DNA of 64,000 nt, taken from Scleroderma bovista (lineage: Eukaryota; Basidiomycota; Agaricomycetes; Boletales; Sclerodermataceae). Numbering within the stretch: the stretch's first letter is position 1; each line of letters starts with the position of its first letter. This document shows, piece after piece, positions 25,825 to 38,288 of the stretch. The DNA lies in NCBI GenBank assembly GCA_037178675.1, contig JAYMGJ010000247.1, forward strand, positions 1 to 64,000. The letters run 5' to 3'. The notes below the pieces were generated by a model. The model was given only the letters and a program-made list of their open reading frames with translations. It had not been told where the DNA came from and searched no databases. The translations under genes were made by a program, and so were the position numbers.

Positions 25825-28800
25825 ATGACGAAGGACGAGCCGCCACCGTCGGCATCACGTCCTCTTATACCCGAACGTTTCATAGACATCCCGTCTCAAC
25901 GCCTCTATTATCTTAGCCTTGGTCTCCTCTTGCAGGTCTGTTCATGTGTTATTGCCTCGTGGCTAGTGCTGATACCCATTTGACCAGGCCGTCAAGGCAT
26001 TCGACATTCTCCAGAATTTATTCTCAACAGACGCTTCAACTCACTATTGCAGAAAGTGGCTTTGCGTCGACTTTGCCTATGTTGCAATTCTTAGGCAACT
26101 ACGAATACCGCGTTTAACATACAGCAAGGCCGCAATTCTCGTGCAAATTTTGCTATTTTGGTTCGCTGACGGTTTGCTATTTGGTGGCATAAGCCTGAAT
26201 CTGGGTGGAAATACTCATGGTGTCCACGGACCTTCGAACCTTCATCGTACGTCAAGTCAGCATCTCGCAATGCTGGGCTTACAGTGTGTATCCTAGAACG
26301 AATTGATGTCTCCTCGGTTCCTGAACCCTTCCATTGGACTGACGCGTTCTCACTGTCGAGACTTACATCGTTGCTCTATGATGGCGGTAACAAGGATCAG
26401 CACCTCCTGGGACAGCATACAGTCCACATGTCTCCAATAAGCACAGCACAACTCAATCCTGAAAGTCATCCTTTTTGCCTTTCCCCACCTGGATACGCCG
26501 TATTCATTCCTGTACTGGTAAACGGTACAGCGCCTTCTAGCATCAGATATTCCTTCGCCCCCTTGACCTACATCGAGGGACAATCTGGCACCGGTCGTGT
26601 GGAGCACATCGAAATTAACTCCAAGGAACTGAAAGCGATGGCGCAGGCAAGACTGGATGGCCTCCAAGTTACCCGTACCACGAATACTGCGCAAGGCGAA
26701 TTTGATGAGTATGACGATGAGGATGATGAGGCTATACCAGTTAGATCTCGCCTGCCGACCACTGAGTCCCTTTCGCATCTCCGCATCGCTAAACCAGGGT
26801 ATATTCGACTGGAAAGGGTCCTGGATAACTCTGGAGTGGCCGTAAAGCTAGTGCATCCTTCCGAAGTGACAATTGTTCCCTGTCCCACAGCACAGTACAC
26901 TGATGCTTCCCTGCCTGGACCAGAAGGTGCAATCCGTTGTGCAGGTGACAATTATTTGGACCTCGATATTGACATTCGTGGCGTTCCCCCACTCAGCCTG
27001 AGGTGGTCCAAGGATGTCAATGGGCGGAGAGAGACTTTCTTTGTCGACAGTATCGAAGACAGTAATACTGCGCGACCTACCGGGGATTCGCATGATATTA
27101 TACGATCACAACCACGTATTCCTCAAAGATTCAAAGTTCCTTTGTCCCTCGCCATTGATACGCTGGGCCAAGCCACGTTCATTCTGGAGAGCATCATCGA
27201 CGGGCTAGGGAACGTTGTCCCACTCGATCAGGGCAAGACTAGCGAAGCACTTCGTAACCATGGTGTAGTTCCAGATTCCAAAACCGCACGATCCCTCAGT
27301 ATTCTTGCGCGTCCCAGTATTTCCTTCCGCAATTGCGGCGCTGGGAACCCTGCAGCACTTTTGATCGATTCCGAGACTCTTTTGACACTCGCCATCAACG
27401 ATGGTGATGCCCTAGATGCTCCATGGGATGTTCAAGTCGCATACGATCCATCTGGAAATTCGCATACATTGGCAAATCTTCAGAATCGCACACTACAAAG
27501 CAAATCTGACACGAAAGAGTTAAAGTTTGGGGTTGGTGCGCCTGGCGATTATATCATCACTAGCATCAAGGGCAAGGTTAGTAATATCCAAATGCCGACT
27601 GTGATATGGTCACTGAACGTTTACGCAGTACTGCGATGGAGATGTGCTTTCTCCTGAAACGTGCAAGGTTGTTCAGAAACCTTATCCCACAGCTGAGATC
27701 GAATGGAAACGCATCCACGAATGGTAGAGTATATTCATTTGCGTCAACATGCCGGTATTTGATGCGGCGTATAGCTCTGGTGATACTGGTGTCTCTGCGT
27801 CTCTGATTCTACATGGTACTCCTCCATTCCAAGTTTACTATCGCACACAAAGGGACAAAGAGAACCCCCGTGATCTGGTGAAGACATTCGCCACCTCCAG
27901 AGGGATCATCACCCTCCAGCCGGAGCACAGTGGTCATTACTTTTACACGTTCCTACAGCTGAGCGACACCAACTACAAGAAGGTCCCGCTTGATGGACCT
28001 AGTATCGATCAGATTGTTCACCCTCTGGCAGGTGCTGATTTTACTTCGGAAATACCAGGACGAAACAAAAAGATCGTGAGCAGTTGTTCTGGTAATGTGA
28101 TTGATGTCGATGTGGATCTCAGGGTGAGTAAGTGTTCTGCAGCGGAATGGTTCTCTATGATGTTATTTCTTTTAGGGAATGCCTCCGTGGAACCTCGAGC
28201 TGCAAATAGTTGGTCCACGGAGTACTGACCCCCTTATCATCCGCGACATACATTCGTCTCCAGCGCGTATTCAGGTCCCTATACCCACTATCGTCGATAA
28301 GGATGGGGGAACATTTGAGGTTGACCTAGGTAAATAGCTGATTCCACCATGACGTTCGGGAGGTAACAGTTGGTACAGTGAACGTCGAGGACATGTATGG
28401 ATGCAAACGACCGGTTTCTGTCCCTGGCATATCGGTTAATGTTCGGCGAGTTCAGGTCAGTTGGCCAGGTTAGAGATAGGAACCCTCTTCATTCCCCCCC
28501 GCAGCCCACTGTAAAATTCTACAGCAAGGATGCTCGCAGGCGAGTTACTGTCTTGGAAGACGAAGAGGCTGAGCTGCCTCTCCGCCTTACCGGTGATGGG
28601 GTGAGTTCTTTAACCGAAGGTATTGATAGATTTCTCATTCCTCTTAGCCGTGGCGAGTCAAGTATCGCCGCGCTGAGAGCCCGGATGTAGTTCAGACGGC
28701 TGTCCTGACTTCTTTGAACGATTACCTTCGCGTCAGTGGCAAGGGAACGTATGAACTGCTCGAAGTGAGCATTATCATGCATGTTTCGTCGCGTCGCGTT

Positions 28801-30353
28801 CATCGATCTTCTCTCAGGTTAATGATTCGCAATGTCCTGGCATAGTTATTACAGGGGAAAGCACCTATGAAGTCAGTTGGGTGCCACGACCATCCGCCAA
28901 GTTAGATCCACGGACATCGACAACATTTGAAGCTTACAATCGCTCTCATATTCTTCCCCCAACTTGTCAAGGGAATGACTACTATGTTGATCTCGAACTA
29001 ACTGGTTTGTGCATCTGAATAGCCGTCGACTTTCTGACTCTCACTGGGCCCTTAGGTCGCCCGCCTTTCCAGATCATGTACAATGTTGCTGCGAATGACG
29101 AGTCTGGAGGAGGGACAGTTGTATTGGATCAGCCGACGATAAGCAGCATCCAATCGCATACTCGCTTCCAGTTGCACACCACTACACCTGGCCACAAATA
29201 CTACGAAGTCAAGCAAATCGGTGATGCAGCTTATCCACTTCACAAGCACAAGCACACATTGATTCCCCGTTCGGATCGCCTTCTGTTTGAGCAAGAAGTT
29301 TTTCCGAAACCCTCCGCGAAATTCAAAACCGACGCCAGGCTATCCTACTGTCTCAATGACGTTCTTAACCCACGAGAGTCTACTTCCCCCGACGGCACTA
29401 TCTTATTCGAAGGTACACCTCCGTTCCAGTTGAAGTTGTCAATCAGGAATCTGGCCACCAGCAAAGTTCGAGTAGAAACCGTGTCAGTCAATGAAAGGAT
29501 TTGGAAGTTAAACCTACCATCGTATCACTTCACTTCCGTTGGGCCATACCAAGTTACGATTGACTCGGTCTATGATTCTTCGCCCTGCGAGCAAGCAGAA
29601 CTGGACCCCTTACGTCGTTCTATTTGGATAGATGTCGCTGAGACGGCTGCCGTCATCCCTCTGGAAAAGAAGAAAGACTTCTGTGTTGGTGATGTTGTCC
29701 AGTTTGAGCTGGAAGGCACTCCTCCATGGACGATTGGGTAAGTCAAGGGTGATCCATTTATCCATTCTTAATTCACATCCTTCGCAGATACCGAATCAAT
29801 GGCAAATCGTACACCCAGGATGCCAAAGTTTCCCCGTTCCCCATCGTTCAGCACCAGAGTGGCGAATTCACAATCACCTCGATTGCTCATCAGCAAAAGA
29901 TGTGCAAAGCTGCCATTACCAACCTGCAGATGACTATTCACCCCATTCCGTCGGCTCTAGTGGGACATGGCAAGCGTATCTACCAAGACATCCACGAAGG
30001 TGTGTCTGCCCTTAATGTGGATTTTTCAAAAGCTCATTGCTGTGTATAGGTGATCAAGCAGAAATAGTCTTTACTTTGATCGGCGAACCCCCCTTCACGT
30101 TCACATACCAACGTTCTGAACCTAGTCTCAGGAAAGGAGGCAGGCCTGGCAAGATCCTTGAAACTCATACTGTATCCGGGGTTACCACACACGAGTATTC
30201 CGTGTTTTCAGCCCTCGAAGGTTCGTCGCAAGGCACAAAGTCTGAATTTGAAAACTGAAGTTTTGATCTGTAGGCACTTGGACGGTTACTTCCATTGCTG
30301 ACCGCTATTGCCGATATCCCGCCTTGCAAGACGGTTTGGGTGAAAAATCTTGA
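25825..30353 (+). CDS. POM152: Nuclear pore membrane protein POM152
   Basis: Starts MTKDEPPPSASRPLIPERF at 25825. The N-terminus has hydrophobic membrane segments (LYYLSLGLLLQ, ILVQILLFWFADGLLFGG), followed by a very long lumenal region of immunoglobulin-like repeats, each marked by a PP-containing turn: GVPPLSLRWSK, GTPPFQVYYRTQ, GRPPFQIMYNV, GTPPFQLKLSI, GTPPWTIGYR, GEPPFTFTYQR. The last exon (from 30274) ends GTWTVTSIADRYCRYPALQD and stops at TGA 30351-30353. This is the architecture of POM152, an integral ring component of the fungal nuclear pore. About ten short introns split the gene. Predicted length is about 1,250-1,300 aa, similar to known homologs. Confidence 0.9.
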
Positions 30354-30491
30354 CCTTCAGATAGAAATGTAATGAGCCCCGTAATGTCCATTTATTTATA
30401 GCTTTAGAACGTGATGATACATATGCCCCCGCCAGGAGGTTAACTTCGATCTATATTCGATCGACAAAAGACCACCCTACCCCCATCAACT

Positions 30492-31622
30492 CTAAACTTG
30501 CACGGATGAGATGTAGAACCACTTGTTGACTAATTACAAGATTAGAAGTGGTGATGTGACTGTACCAATTGAATACTCACTGGAAGGGTCGATCGGAGCA
30601 GGTGGTAGCTTCGAGTCAGGAGGAATGCTGGTGTATGTGGGGTCATTGGGCTTAACCAGGCCAGGTCCTGGGATGGTAAGGTTCCGACTGGTGACGTCAG
30701 AAGAAAAGAAATAGTGTAGTCGTCGTCGACTTACATAGATAAATCGTACGTAGGGGTCTTAGCAGGCGTCTCCCCTGTAACAACCAAACGGCGCCAAGCT
30801 TCGTGGCACTCGTGAATGATTTCAGTGGCATACTTCTTGTTCTTGGCTTCTCCGGAGAAGGCGAAGGTGTTCTCGCCTTTGCCATCTGGGATCTTGTAAA
30901 TTCTGTTTCGTCCATGCATCAAATAGGATAGACGCCCGAATAGAATATGAGATGAACCTGAACCATTCGTTGGTGGACCTGATGAGACCAGGAAGGTGAC
31001 GCTCGACGTCTTCGATGTCATTCAGCTTGGGAGCTAGAGGATCGTGGATATCGACCACAATAACCTTCCAGTCGGTCTCTCCCTCGTCAAGTAAAGCCAT
31101 GATACCCAATACCTTGACTTGTTTGACCTGGCCGGTGTAACCCACCTGCTCGCCGATCTCACAGACGTCGAGCGGGTCATTGTCACCCTTGGCCTTTGTC
31201 TCGGCGTGTGTTGTATTGGGATCCTCCCAGGTCTAACGGAGCCGAAGAGACGTTGAAGAGAAGTAAAGACCACAGCAAGGATATTACAGACCTGGGGGAA
31301 TGCACCATAGTTCCAGATGTAACCGTGGTGAGGGAAACAGTTGCGGACGAAACGCAAGCGACCCTTCTTAATGTCCTGTTTGATGGGATTAAATGGCTCT
31401 TCTTTGCAGATCTCCATCTTCGCGTTCGTCCAGCGAGGGACCTCAACTATCATGTTGAGAATTCCATTGCTCTTGTCGGCAAAAAGTGGAACGTCGTGGA
31501 AGGATGAAACTACAGAGCCGTTCTGTTCTATGTACACTCTGTAATCTGTTATCCGGGATGATCAGCACCAGGTAGTTCCCTTTCACGAGTCGCCGCACCG
31601 AGCGTGTTGGGGGCACCGACGT
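30492..31622 (-). CDS. IPP1: Soluble inorganic pyrophosphatase
   Basis: Hydrolyses pyrophosphate to two phosphates in the cytosol. The family signature [13 protein letters not shown] is present (about 31190-31150). Other blocks: [63 protein letters not shown] and the C-terminal [16 protein letters not shown]. The last exon ends [11 protein letters not shown] with TAG complementary to 30492-30494. Introns: near 31270-31215, 30960-30905 and two in the C-terminal part. The first exon contains [13 protein letters not shown] around 31620-31585; the start codon upstream of it was not resolved. Confidence 0.92.
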
Positions 31623-31922
31623 TGCAGGGTGTAAAATCTATGGACTAATCAGACGAAAATTTTGGTTCAAAAGCGAAGAAACCAACGGGAGGGCATCGTT
31701 GCTTTGGTTGCAAGGAGGCGAAGATGATGGGAGAGCCGAAAAGCTGCTGAGGCCCCGGCCATACCCGCCTTTTCAGACCTTTATAGCTTGCAAATCCACA
31801 CCTGACAGCAAGTAAGGCTACTTAACAGCTGAGAGAAATAGCTGATTATCGCCTATTCGGATAGATAATCACGACTATCAGGGCCGGGGAAAAACGCTAT
31901 GTACAAGTACAAGCACGAGAAA
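31623..31922. other. Intergenic region IPP1 - GCP4
   Basis: About 300 bp; the IPP1 first exon or 5' UTR should lie here. No other gene seen. Confidence 0.4.
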
Positions 31923-34195
31923 TCACACCAATCCCCCGTCATCTGGCACACCTCCCAGCACTCTTGGCTTTGAGAACCAGCCACCAAAGTCGAGTCTGAG
32001 CAACAGTTGCTCGACGTGTCGACGTACCTCTCCCTCCCCTTCAAAACCTTTCCCTCGGACAAACGTCCGCTGGAAAGTGGACGTATTAGCGATACTAGCA
32101 TTCATTAGCACCGACCTGGAAGCGTCTGCTGTCGCCGTGAACGGCTGGGATGAAATCATCACTGACAACTGTTGGTAGAATGACTCAAAGAGGGCGTGTA
32201 GGTTCTTGAAAGAGTGTGAACCGTAATCGAGTGACGAATGTAAAGCCAAATTACCTGGTTGATGACCGCAACTATTTGGAACCGTTCCTGAACCATCGCT
32301 CCAACCTTGTCCTCTCCCCCTGCAAGGCTACCTTCGAACAAGAGAGCTGGCAGTACGTCACCACCCCATCGTTCGACTTGCGCAGTAAAATGTTCACAAA
32401 TCTCGAGTATGGGGCGCATGATGGCAGTGAGGGGAGGATGAGACAGCAAACAGCCTGTAGCAAGACGTTCTAAATACGTCGTGTGGATGTTTCTTAGCGT
32501 CGTGAAGTCGATATGGGCATCGCTCGAAGGTGCCGTGCCACTGTCATGAATAAGGGTCGTTCCCTCTCGACCCGTACTTTCGGATCGACCAGGCGAGGGT
32601 TTACTGATTAAATCCTTAAGTCGCCTGAATTCGCGATCAACGACATCAACCATGATGTACTCCAGCAAGACATCGAGGAACCATCCCATATCCCTGACGA
32701 GGCCCCACCCGCAGCGTAATAGGTGTTTCCGTGCTTCGAGGTCCTCTCTTGTTCCTCCCTCGCCAAGACCAGTCCACCGACGTCTCGCACGCTGAGCATT
32801 GGACAATGATGTCCAGCATCCGTGGATACGAGTCTGAGTTTTCCGTATGGATGACAGGTAACCGAATAGAGTTGAATATATTTGAAGATCGGAAGGATGC
32901 AGAAATAGGTCAAGCGGCCAGGTCATGTCATATGTGAGCAACAGAGATGTCCCGAGAAGAAGGTCATCGAAAAAAGTGGGTTCAGTATAGTTACCATTTA
33001 GAGACAAAAGGGATTTGGAATTGACGGCGGAGAAAGTCGGGAGGAGAGGTCTAATGGGACCAGATGGCAACTGGAATTTGAGGTGTAGCAAAGATGGGTC
33101 GTGTTGAGCAGCAGTTCCCAAAGATGCTCTCAGCAGTGCTAAATTGAGGTCCTGCTCCTTGATCATAGAGGGGACTCCAGTGCGTGTAGTGAGTCTGGAT
33201 ATCTTCAACTTTTCAATATCGCGTATAAGAGCCAAGCTGAATTCCCCGTTGCGCAAAAGAAAGTAGTTCGCTCTGATCATACGTTGAGAATTGAAAAAGA
33301 GGAAGAGTAAAGAGGATACTTGCAAAGAAATTACAGCTTCTTCCACGTCCTTCCGTGTCAATACATGCATCCAAAGCCATTCACTGACATTAACCCTGAT
33401 CTGAGAAATGACGGATTCAAATCTATATTGATCTTCAGGAAGGACAGTGTCCAGTAATTGAGCGTGTTGAAATGCTTGTTCCCGTGGAAACTGATTTCGC
33501 CATTTCTTGCTCTTCACTGTGCCAATGGCTCTCCCGACATACATGATGGATTCGCGGGTTTGCGGCGATACGCAAGAAGGCATCGAGCCTTCCAAGAGGA
33601 CATAGTCCACTGATGTTAGAGATTCGGTTGCTGTTATTGATCCATGGATTAAGACAGCAGCCAGCTGTGCACGCCAGGCGCGCTGGACGGCCACGCATAG
33701 GCGAGATAAGATGTCTGAAATTCGATTGATTCCGGTCTTCGATCCTAACAGAAGCATGTCGATCAGTGGTCCGGGCTTCCACTCATCCTGAGACTCTAAC
33801 TGTTCCATGAGCGATTCTAGTGCAGTGAGTGGCGCGTCCCATTCCGAGAAGGAGGCCAATATAGCTGCAAGGGGAACAAAGGTCCCTTGGGCTACTAGTT
33901 CTGGGTCGCGTTTCAGAAGTTTAGCTTCAGTCTCAACTACCAGACCCTCATATTCGTCTTTCAGGATTTTGTTCAAGGTTGCACACAGGGTACAGATGTA
34001 TCGAGAGTTCGATCGCATTAATGCGGCGCATGAAGTTTTGATGCTGCGGTACCGTGTTGCCATCTTTCCCATCGCTTGAAGACATTGCTCTTCGCCAGGA
34101 TGGAGAAGAGGACGAAGGGCGCTGTTCAAAGTGTGGTCAAAAGGAAACAATGAAGACGGATGGCCGACCAAGACGAGAAGTATCTCTGCGATCAT
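31923..34195 (-). CDS. Gamma-tubulin complex component (GCP4-like, Spc97/Spc98 family)
   Basis: Start taken at MIAEILLVLVGHPSSLFPF (34195), because this is the usual N-terminal block of GCP4-type proteins; an upstream in-frame ATG at 34318 would overlap the neighbour. One long exon runs to about 32260, then a short intron leads to a last exon ending at 31923. Further blocks: RPLLHPGEEQCLQAMGKMA, a GRIP1-like helical region, and in the GRIP2-like part WPLDLFLHPSDLQIYSTLF, RHLLRCGWGLVRDMGWFLDV-like helices and HPPLTAIMRPILEICEHF. Predicted size ~780 aa. It should act in the gamma-tubulin ring complex at the spindle pole body. Head-to-head with the TBC gene, 82 bp between start codons. Confidence 0.85.
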
Positions 34196-34277
34196 CACCG
34201 CGGTTCGGCAACGTAGAACTTTAAGCTTAGGTAACCAATGCGTACATAGTGAACCACCAACAAGATCAAGCAGCGAG

Positions 34278-36331
34278 ATGAAGACCCAGACCCACTTGGA
34301 TGATGCATCTTGGGACATCGATGGTCAAGACAGCGCGCCAGAGTTCAACGCAGCGACTATTCGACGGGACGTCATGCAGTTCAAACAGAATACAGCGCGG
34401 GTCGAAGAAAATGAGACGACCATAGACGACGGCTCTACTAGTGAGCTTGATGCCTCTGTGTCGACTCTTCATCTCGATGGCAGCAGTCTTTCCAGCTCGG
34501 TGTCCGAGTCACCGTCTCAGTTCCGTCAACCACTTAATCACCCATCACCAAACGAGTACCCCCGCCTGCCACTAGAGCAGCACTCCGATTATCCATCTAA
34601 CGGACCTTCGCACACGGAATCCGCTTCGGAGGACACTCCAGGTGATATTGATGCTGCATATCCAGCAGTCCACATTGACGTGTCCCAACCTCTTCCGAAG
34701 CGCGTATCTATAACGATGCCAGATGACGATGGCTTAAACACGTTCAAGCCTATATATCCAGAGCAATCCAAGTCAACTGCATCGGCTTCCCAGTCTCTTT
34801 CCTTGCAGTCAGACTTTGATTCATCACAAGAAAGTCCTCGGCCATTGCGGACCGCTGGTCCAAGTACATTTCAGAAAATAGTGAGCAAAACGAGGCCCCA
34901 TTTTCTTCCTCCTAAAAATCAGAAAGAGGATCGAAAACATCTTGCTGACTGGGAAGCTATGATGAAGGAAAGTCGCGTAGCAGGTACAGTCGTTCACTTG
35001 ACCATCATCACCATCTTAAATGAACATCTAATTGTAGAGGAGAGACGCCGTAAGGCCCTTCAGGAACGTAGACTAGCGCGCGAATTGAAAATCGAGCAAT
35101 CGATGCATATTTGGGAGAAGGAGATTATTCCGGACTGGCGCATCGTTCATCGGAATTCTACCCTTCGAAAACTCTGGTGGAACGGTATACCAACAAAGTT
35201 ACGGTCGATGGTGTGGGAGCGCGCTACTGGCAACGCACTCGCACTGAATAGAGGTAATTTGACTCCAGAACCATGACCTCCTTGCTGACGATGTAATGTA
35301 TTGGGTCTCCCAGATAATTATCGTAGCTGCCTTTCGCGTGCAAGGCGTGCACTATCCTCCGGCATCTTTCCAGGGGACATTCTTCAAGCAATCGAAGAGG
35401 ACATTGGCACAACGCTTCCTGTTCTCCATATCTTTCATCCGAAGACAGGCCCCCTATACCAAGAGCTGAAGGATATGCTATGTGCCTGGGTTATCTCACG
35501 TGCAGATGAGGGACTGGCATATAGACATGGAATCGCAAAAATTGCCGCCATGATGCTGGTCAACATTCCTGCGCCACAAGCTTTTATAGCCATGAGGAAC
35601 TTGCTGGAGAGGCATTGTCTGAGGTCATTCTATGGAGGTGTTGGTGCAAAAGAAGACGTAAGTCCCATCAATAAAAAAAGATCACAGTCTAACTAAACCG
35701 CAGACATCAGGTAGAGGCATATTATCGGTCAGAACCCATTTGCATAGTTTTATCCATATCTCATTCTTCCCAACAGCATATTTGATACGCTATTGGCCGA
35801 CAGTATGCCTAAGAGTGCGCTGCCGTCTTGTTTTATGTGTGGTGATACCAAGTTTAACTAACGTGACATAGTTTATTTCAATTTCAAGCAGCACCAGATA
35901 TCCCCTGCAGCGTACTTGCCCGACTGGCTGGTACCACTTTTCTTGGATCATCTCCCATTTGAAGCCTGTGCACGACTATGGGATGTGATCTTACTTGAGG
36001 GTGACTCCTTCCTCTTTCGCGCTGCTCTTGCAATGTTAGGTGTGTTGGAACCACGACTGTTTTTTCCCGGTAGGGATGAACTTCTTCAACTTTTGAAGTA
36101 CGTCAAGTCCCACCTTGCACTAGGTATGGGTGTCTTACATTTGACATCAGGGGTCAAGATAAAGCTGCCATGGAAGTGGCCAAACGCGAAGGCCGTCCTC
36201 TAAATGGTGGCAAATACGAGATTTATGGTATTGATGAAGAGACGTTGTGGGAGCGGATCGACAGCATGGAGGATTGGTGGAGGGAGTCAACATGGAAGCG
36301 GTTGACACAGAGAGAATTGCCGGACCTGTGA
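34278..36331 (+). CDS. TBC domain Rab-GTPase-activating protein
   Basis: Starts MKTQTHLDDASWDIDGQD at 34278. Residues ~1-240 are Ser/Pro/acidic and likely disordered; then an Arg-rich helix (RRRKALQERRLAREL) and the TBC domain: RKLWWNGIPTKLRSMVWERA, the GPLYQELKDMLCAWV region, GMAYRHGIAK-type block (GLAYRHGIAKIAAMMLVN), LPDWLVPLFLDHLPFEACAR and RLWDVILLEGDSFLFRAALA. The classical catalytic Arg block (IxxDxxRTxP) appears degenerate: here GDILQAIEEDIGTTLPVLH has Gly/Thr in place of Arg, so GAP activity is uncertain. Ends LTQRELPDL with TGA 36329-36331. Several introns, including 35008-35036 and others at 35260-35310 and 35660-35870. Confidence 0.85.
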
Positions 36332-36370
36332 ACTCAGAATTGTATTGCCCAAGGTTTATGTTGTATTTAT

Positions 36371-37503
36371 TTATCCTTCGGAAATATCGCCATCTTCTAC
36401 AGCCTGTCTATATAATGCATACATTTTGCGTCGGTTAAAGTCCCTGGTTGTCTCAGCGCTTGCAACGTCGAAGAGCGTTTGCAACACGGCTTGCCTCAAT
36501 TTCATGGCCTCCGTTGAACTCTCAACTGAAGGCTCGCATTTACAGGCTTTTGACACAACATTAGTAAACTGGTCCCCTGACATGCATGCTATTTTCCGAC
36601 TAGACATTTGTGGGAGTGCGAGCGCCGCTAAGAGCGGTTGGAACAGCGCATGCTGAAGATGCTCATATGTGGTGGACGTTGGTGTTTGAGCACCTAAAGA
36701 TATGAAAGGGGATAATAGTGCAATCAACGGCACGGGTGTCGAGGATCCAGACATAGCAAGGGCCTTGTCTAGTTCCTCCATGAAAATATCCATGAAATGG
36801 TATGCCAGACTTGATGGTACTCGTAAGTCACTCGCGCTGGAAGACCGAGATCAGCCAGCTAGATAATGAGCAAGACTAAATGAACGTACCAAAGCGGGCC
36901 ACCCGAGCTCGAGAGGATGGAGTGATATTCCTTGAGTGAAGACTCTTCCCAATTTGCCCGGATGAGAAGGCGGAAGCTAGCATTGACGAATTTTCTGACA
37001 AGCATGTAATACTTATCCATCCTGGCAAGAGAATATTCAGTCCAGGGGCATTGGCATTCGATGCTGGACCTACCGCAACCGATCAATGCCGTGCCACTCC
37101 CTTACGATAGTGGTCCAAAATCCACGCAAGAAATGGAGCGATGATGAGATGTTTGTTATGGTGAGAAGGAGTTCTGCAAGCTCGCTTGCAAGTGCCTGCT
37201 GCACTAACGGTTTGTCAGACATCCAGAAACCTGTATTGCAAAGTAAGCATATTTTGGACATGGAAAATAGATTGTGATACGCTACAGTAAAATATTCCCT
37301 TCCACAACTTCTCCATTTCAATCTCAGGCATGACATTGCTTTCATCGTTGGATAAGAATGCGGCCAAATTTTTCACGGCTTTATCGCGCGTTCTCTTGTC
37401 TGATAAACGACATGTCGGGCCTGGTGATCCAGGAAGACGTCAGATTGCACACACCTGAAGATGCCAGATATTTTCCCAATGGCGGGGCTGGTGGTGAAGA
37501 CAT
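36371..37503 (-). CDS. RRP1: RRP1 / Nop52 family ribosome biogenesis protein
   Basis: Starts MSSPPAPPLGKYLASS at 37503; splicing out a ~60-nt intron joins it to DKRTRDKAVKNLAAFLS, the hallmark N-terminus of RRP1/Nop52. Then FWMSDKPLVQQALASELAE, a FWTTIVREWHGIDRLRMDKY block and YYMLVRKFVNASFRLL, ending NRRKMYALYRQAVEDGD. These nucleolar proteins are needed for 27S-A to 27S-B pre-rRNA processing in the large-subunit pathway. Predicted length ~270-290 aa. Tail-to-tail with the TBC gene (39 bp between stops) and head-to-head with the HIU hydrolase (95 bp between starts). Confidence 0.88.
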
Positions 37504-37598
37504 GCTCTTGCAAGTTTTTGGCGCTTGGTGAATGTCTTAGATACCCAATCACGTGATCGATGCTATATATTGTCACCCGAGAGCTCCTCTCTCCAACG

Positions 37599-38131
37599 AT
37601 GCACAAGGGTCCAATTACTTGCCATGGTGGGATCCGTGAGCGATCGCCTTGTTCCCCGCTAATATAAAGACAGTTCTCGATGTCTCTGATGGCAGACCTG
37701 CCGAAGGCGTCGATGTCAACCTTCAGATATATCACAAGGGCACCAGTGGCATCGACGCATTTTGCCCACTCGCTGAAGGGTTCGTGTCGTATCATCAACA
37801 GGCATGTATATGAACGAAATCAGCAGCCTTACTGACGTCGACGGTCGCTGTACAACCTTGCTTCCGCCCCGTGGCTCCGCGGAAGCCAAAGAGAAAGACA
37901 AGGAAATCCAAGCAGGCACCTACAAGATGGTATTCAAGCCCAAAGCTTACTTCGAGAAGTCTGGAAGGAAATGTTTCTACCCATGGGTCGAGGTGACTGA
38001 GTTCACTCTGCACGAGTAATTGCTTACTTGATTGCACCCAGATTGCATTTGAGATCGAGAACCCGGACGAACATTATCACATTCCCCTTCTCATCAGTCC
38101 ATATTCTTTTACCACGTACAGGGGAAGTTGA
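37599..38131 (+). CDS. 5-hydroxyisourate hydrolase (transthyretin-like)
   Basis: Exons: MHKGPITCH at 37599, then intron GTGGGATC...AAGACAG, rejoining as HVLDVSDGRPAEGVDV. This is the N-terminal signature of HIU hydrolase. A second intron precedes DGRCTTLL, and the last exon ends with the C-terminal signature TTYRGS and TGA at 38129-38131. The enzyme hydrolyses 5-hydroxyisourate made by urate oxidase in purine breakdown. Active-site residues His (in CHVLD), Arg of GRC and the terminal YRGS are all present. Length about 125 aa, typical. No peroxisomal signal other than the family end is seen. Confidence 0.93.
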
Positions 38132-38288
38132 ATGTATTCGGAGCAATCATTCCGGTTGACCTTTTCTCGAATTATACTGTACAATGTACTATGATAGTGT
38201 CGGTGTTAGTTGAAGGATCGGCTAGAGATGAACATGATGATAACGCATTGTCAAGGTACCCACATAGTGGCAAGTCTACGAATATTGG

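Noticed and set aside
25428..25916. 162-codon + frame upstream of POM152.
   Set aside because: No family resemblance and overlap with the POM152 N-terminus in a different frame; likely chance.
34195..34318. In-frame ATG at 34318 as the GCP4 start.
   Set aside because: The conserved family N-terminus begins at 34195 and the longer form would overlap the TBC start on the other strand.
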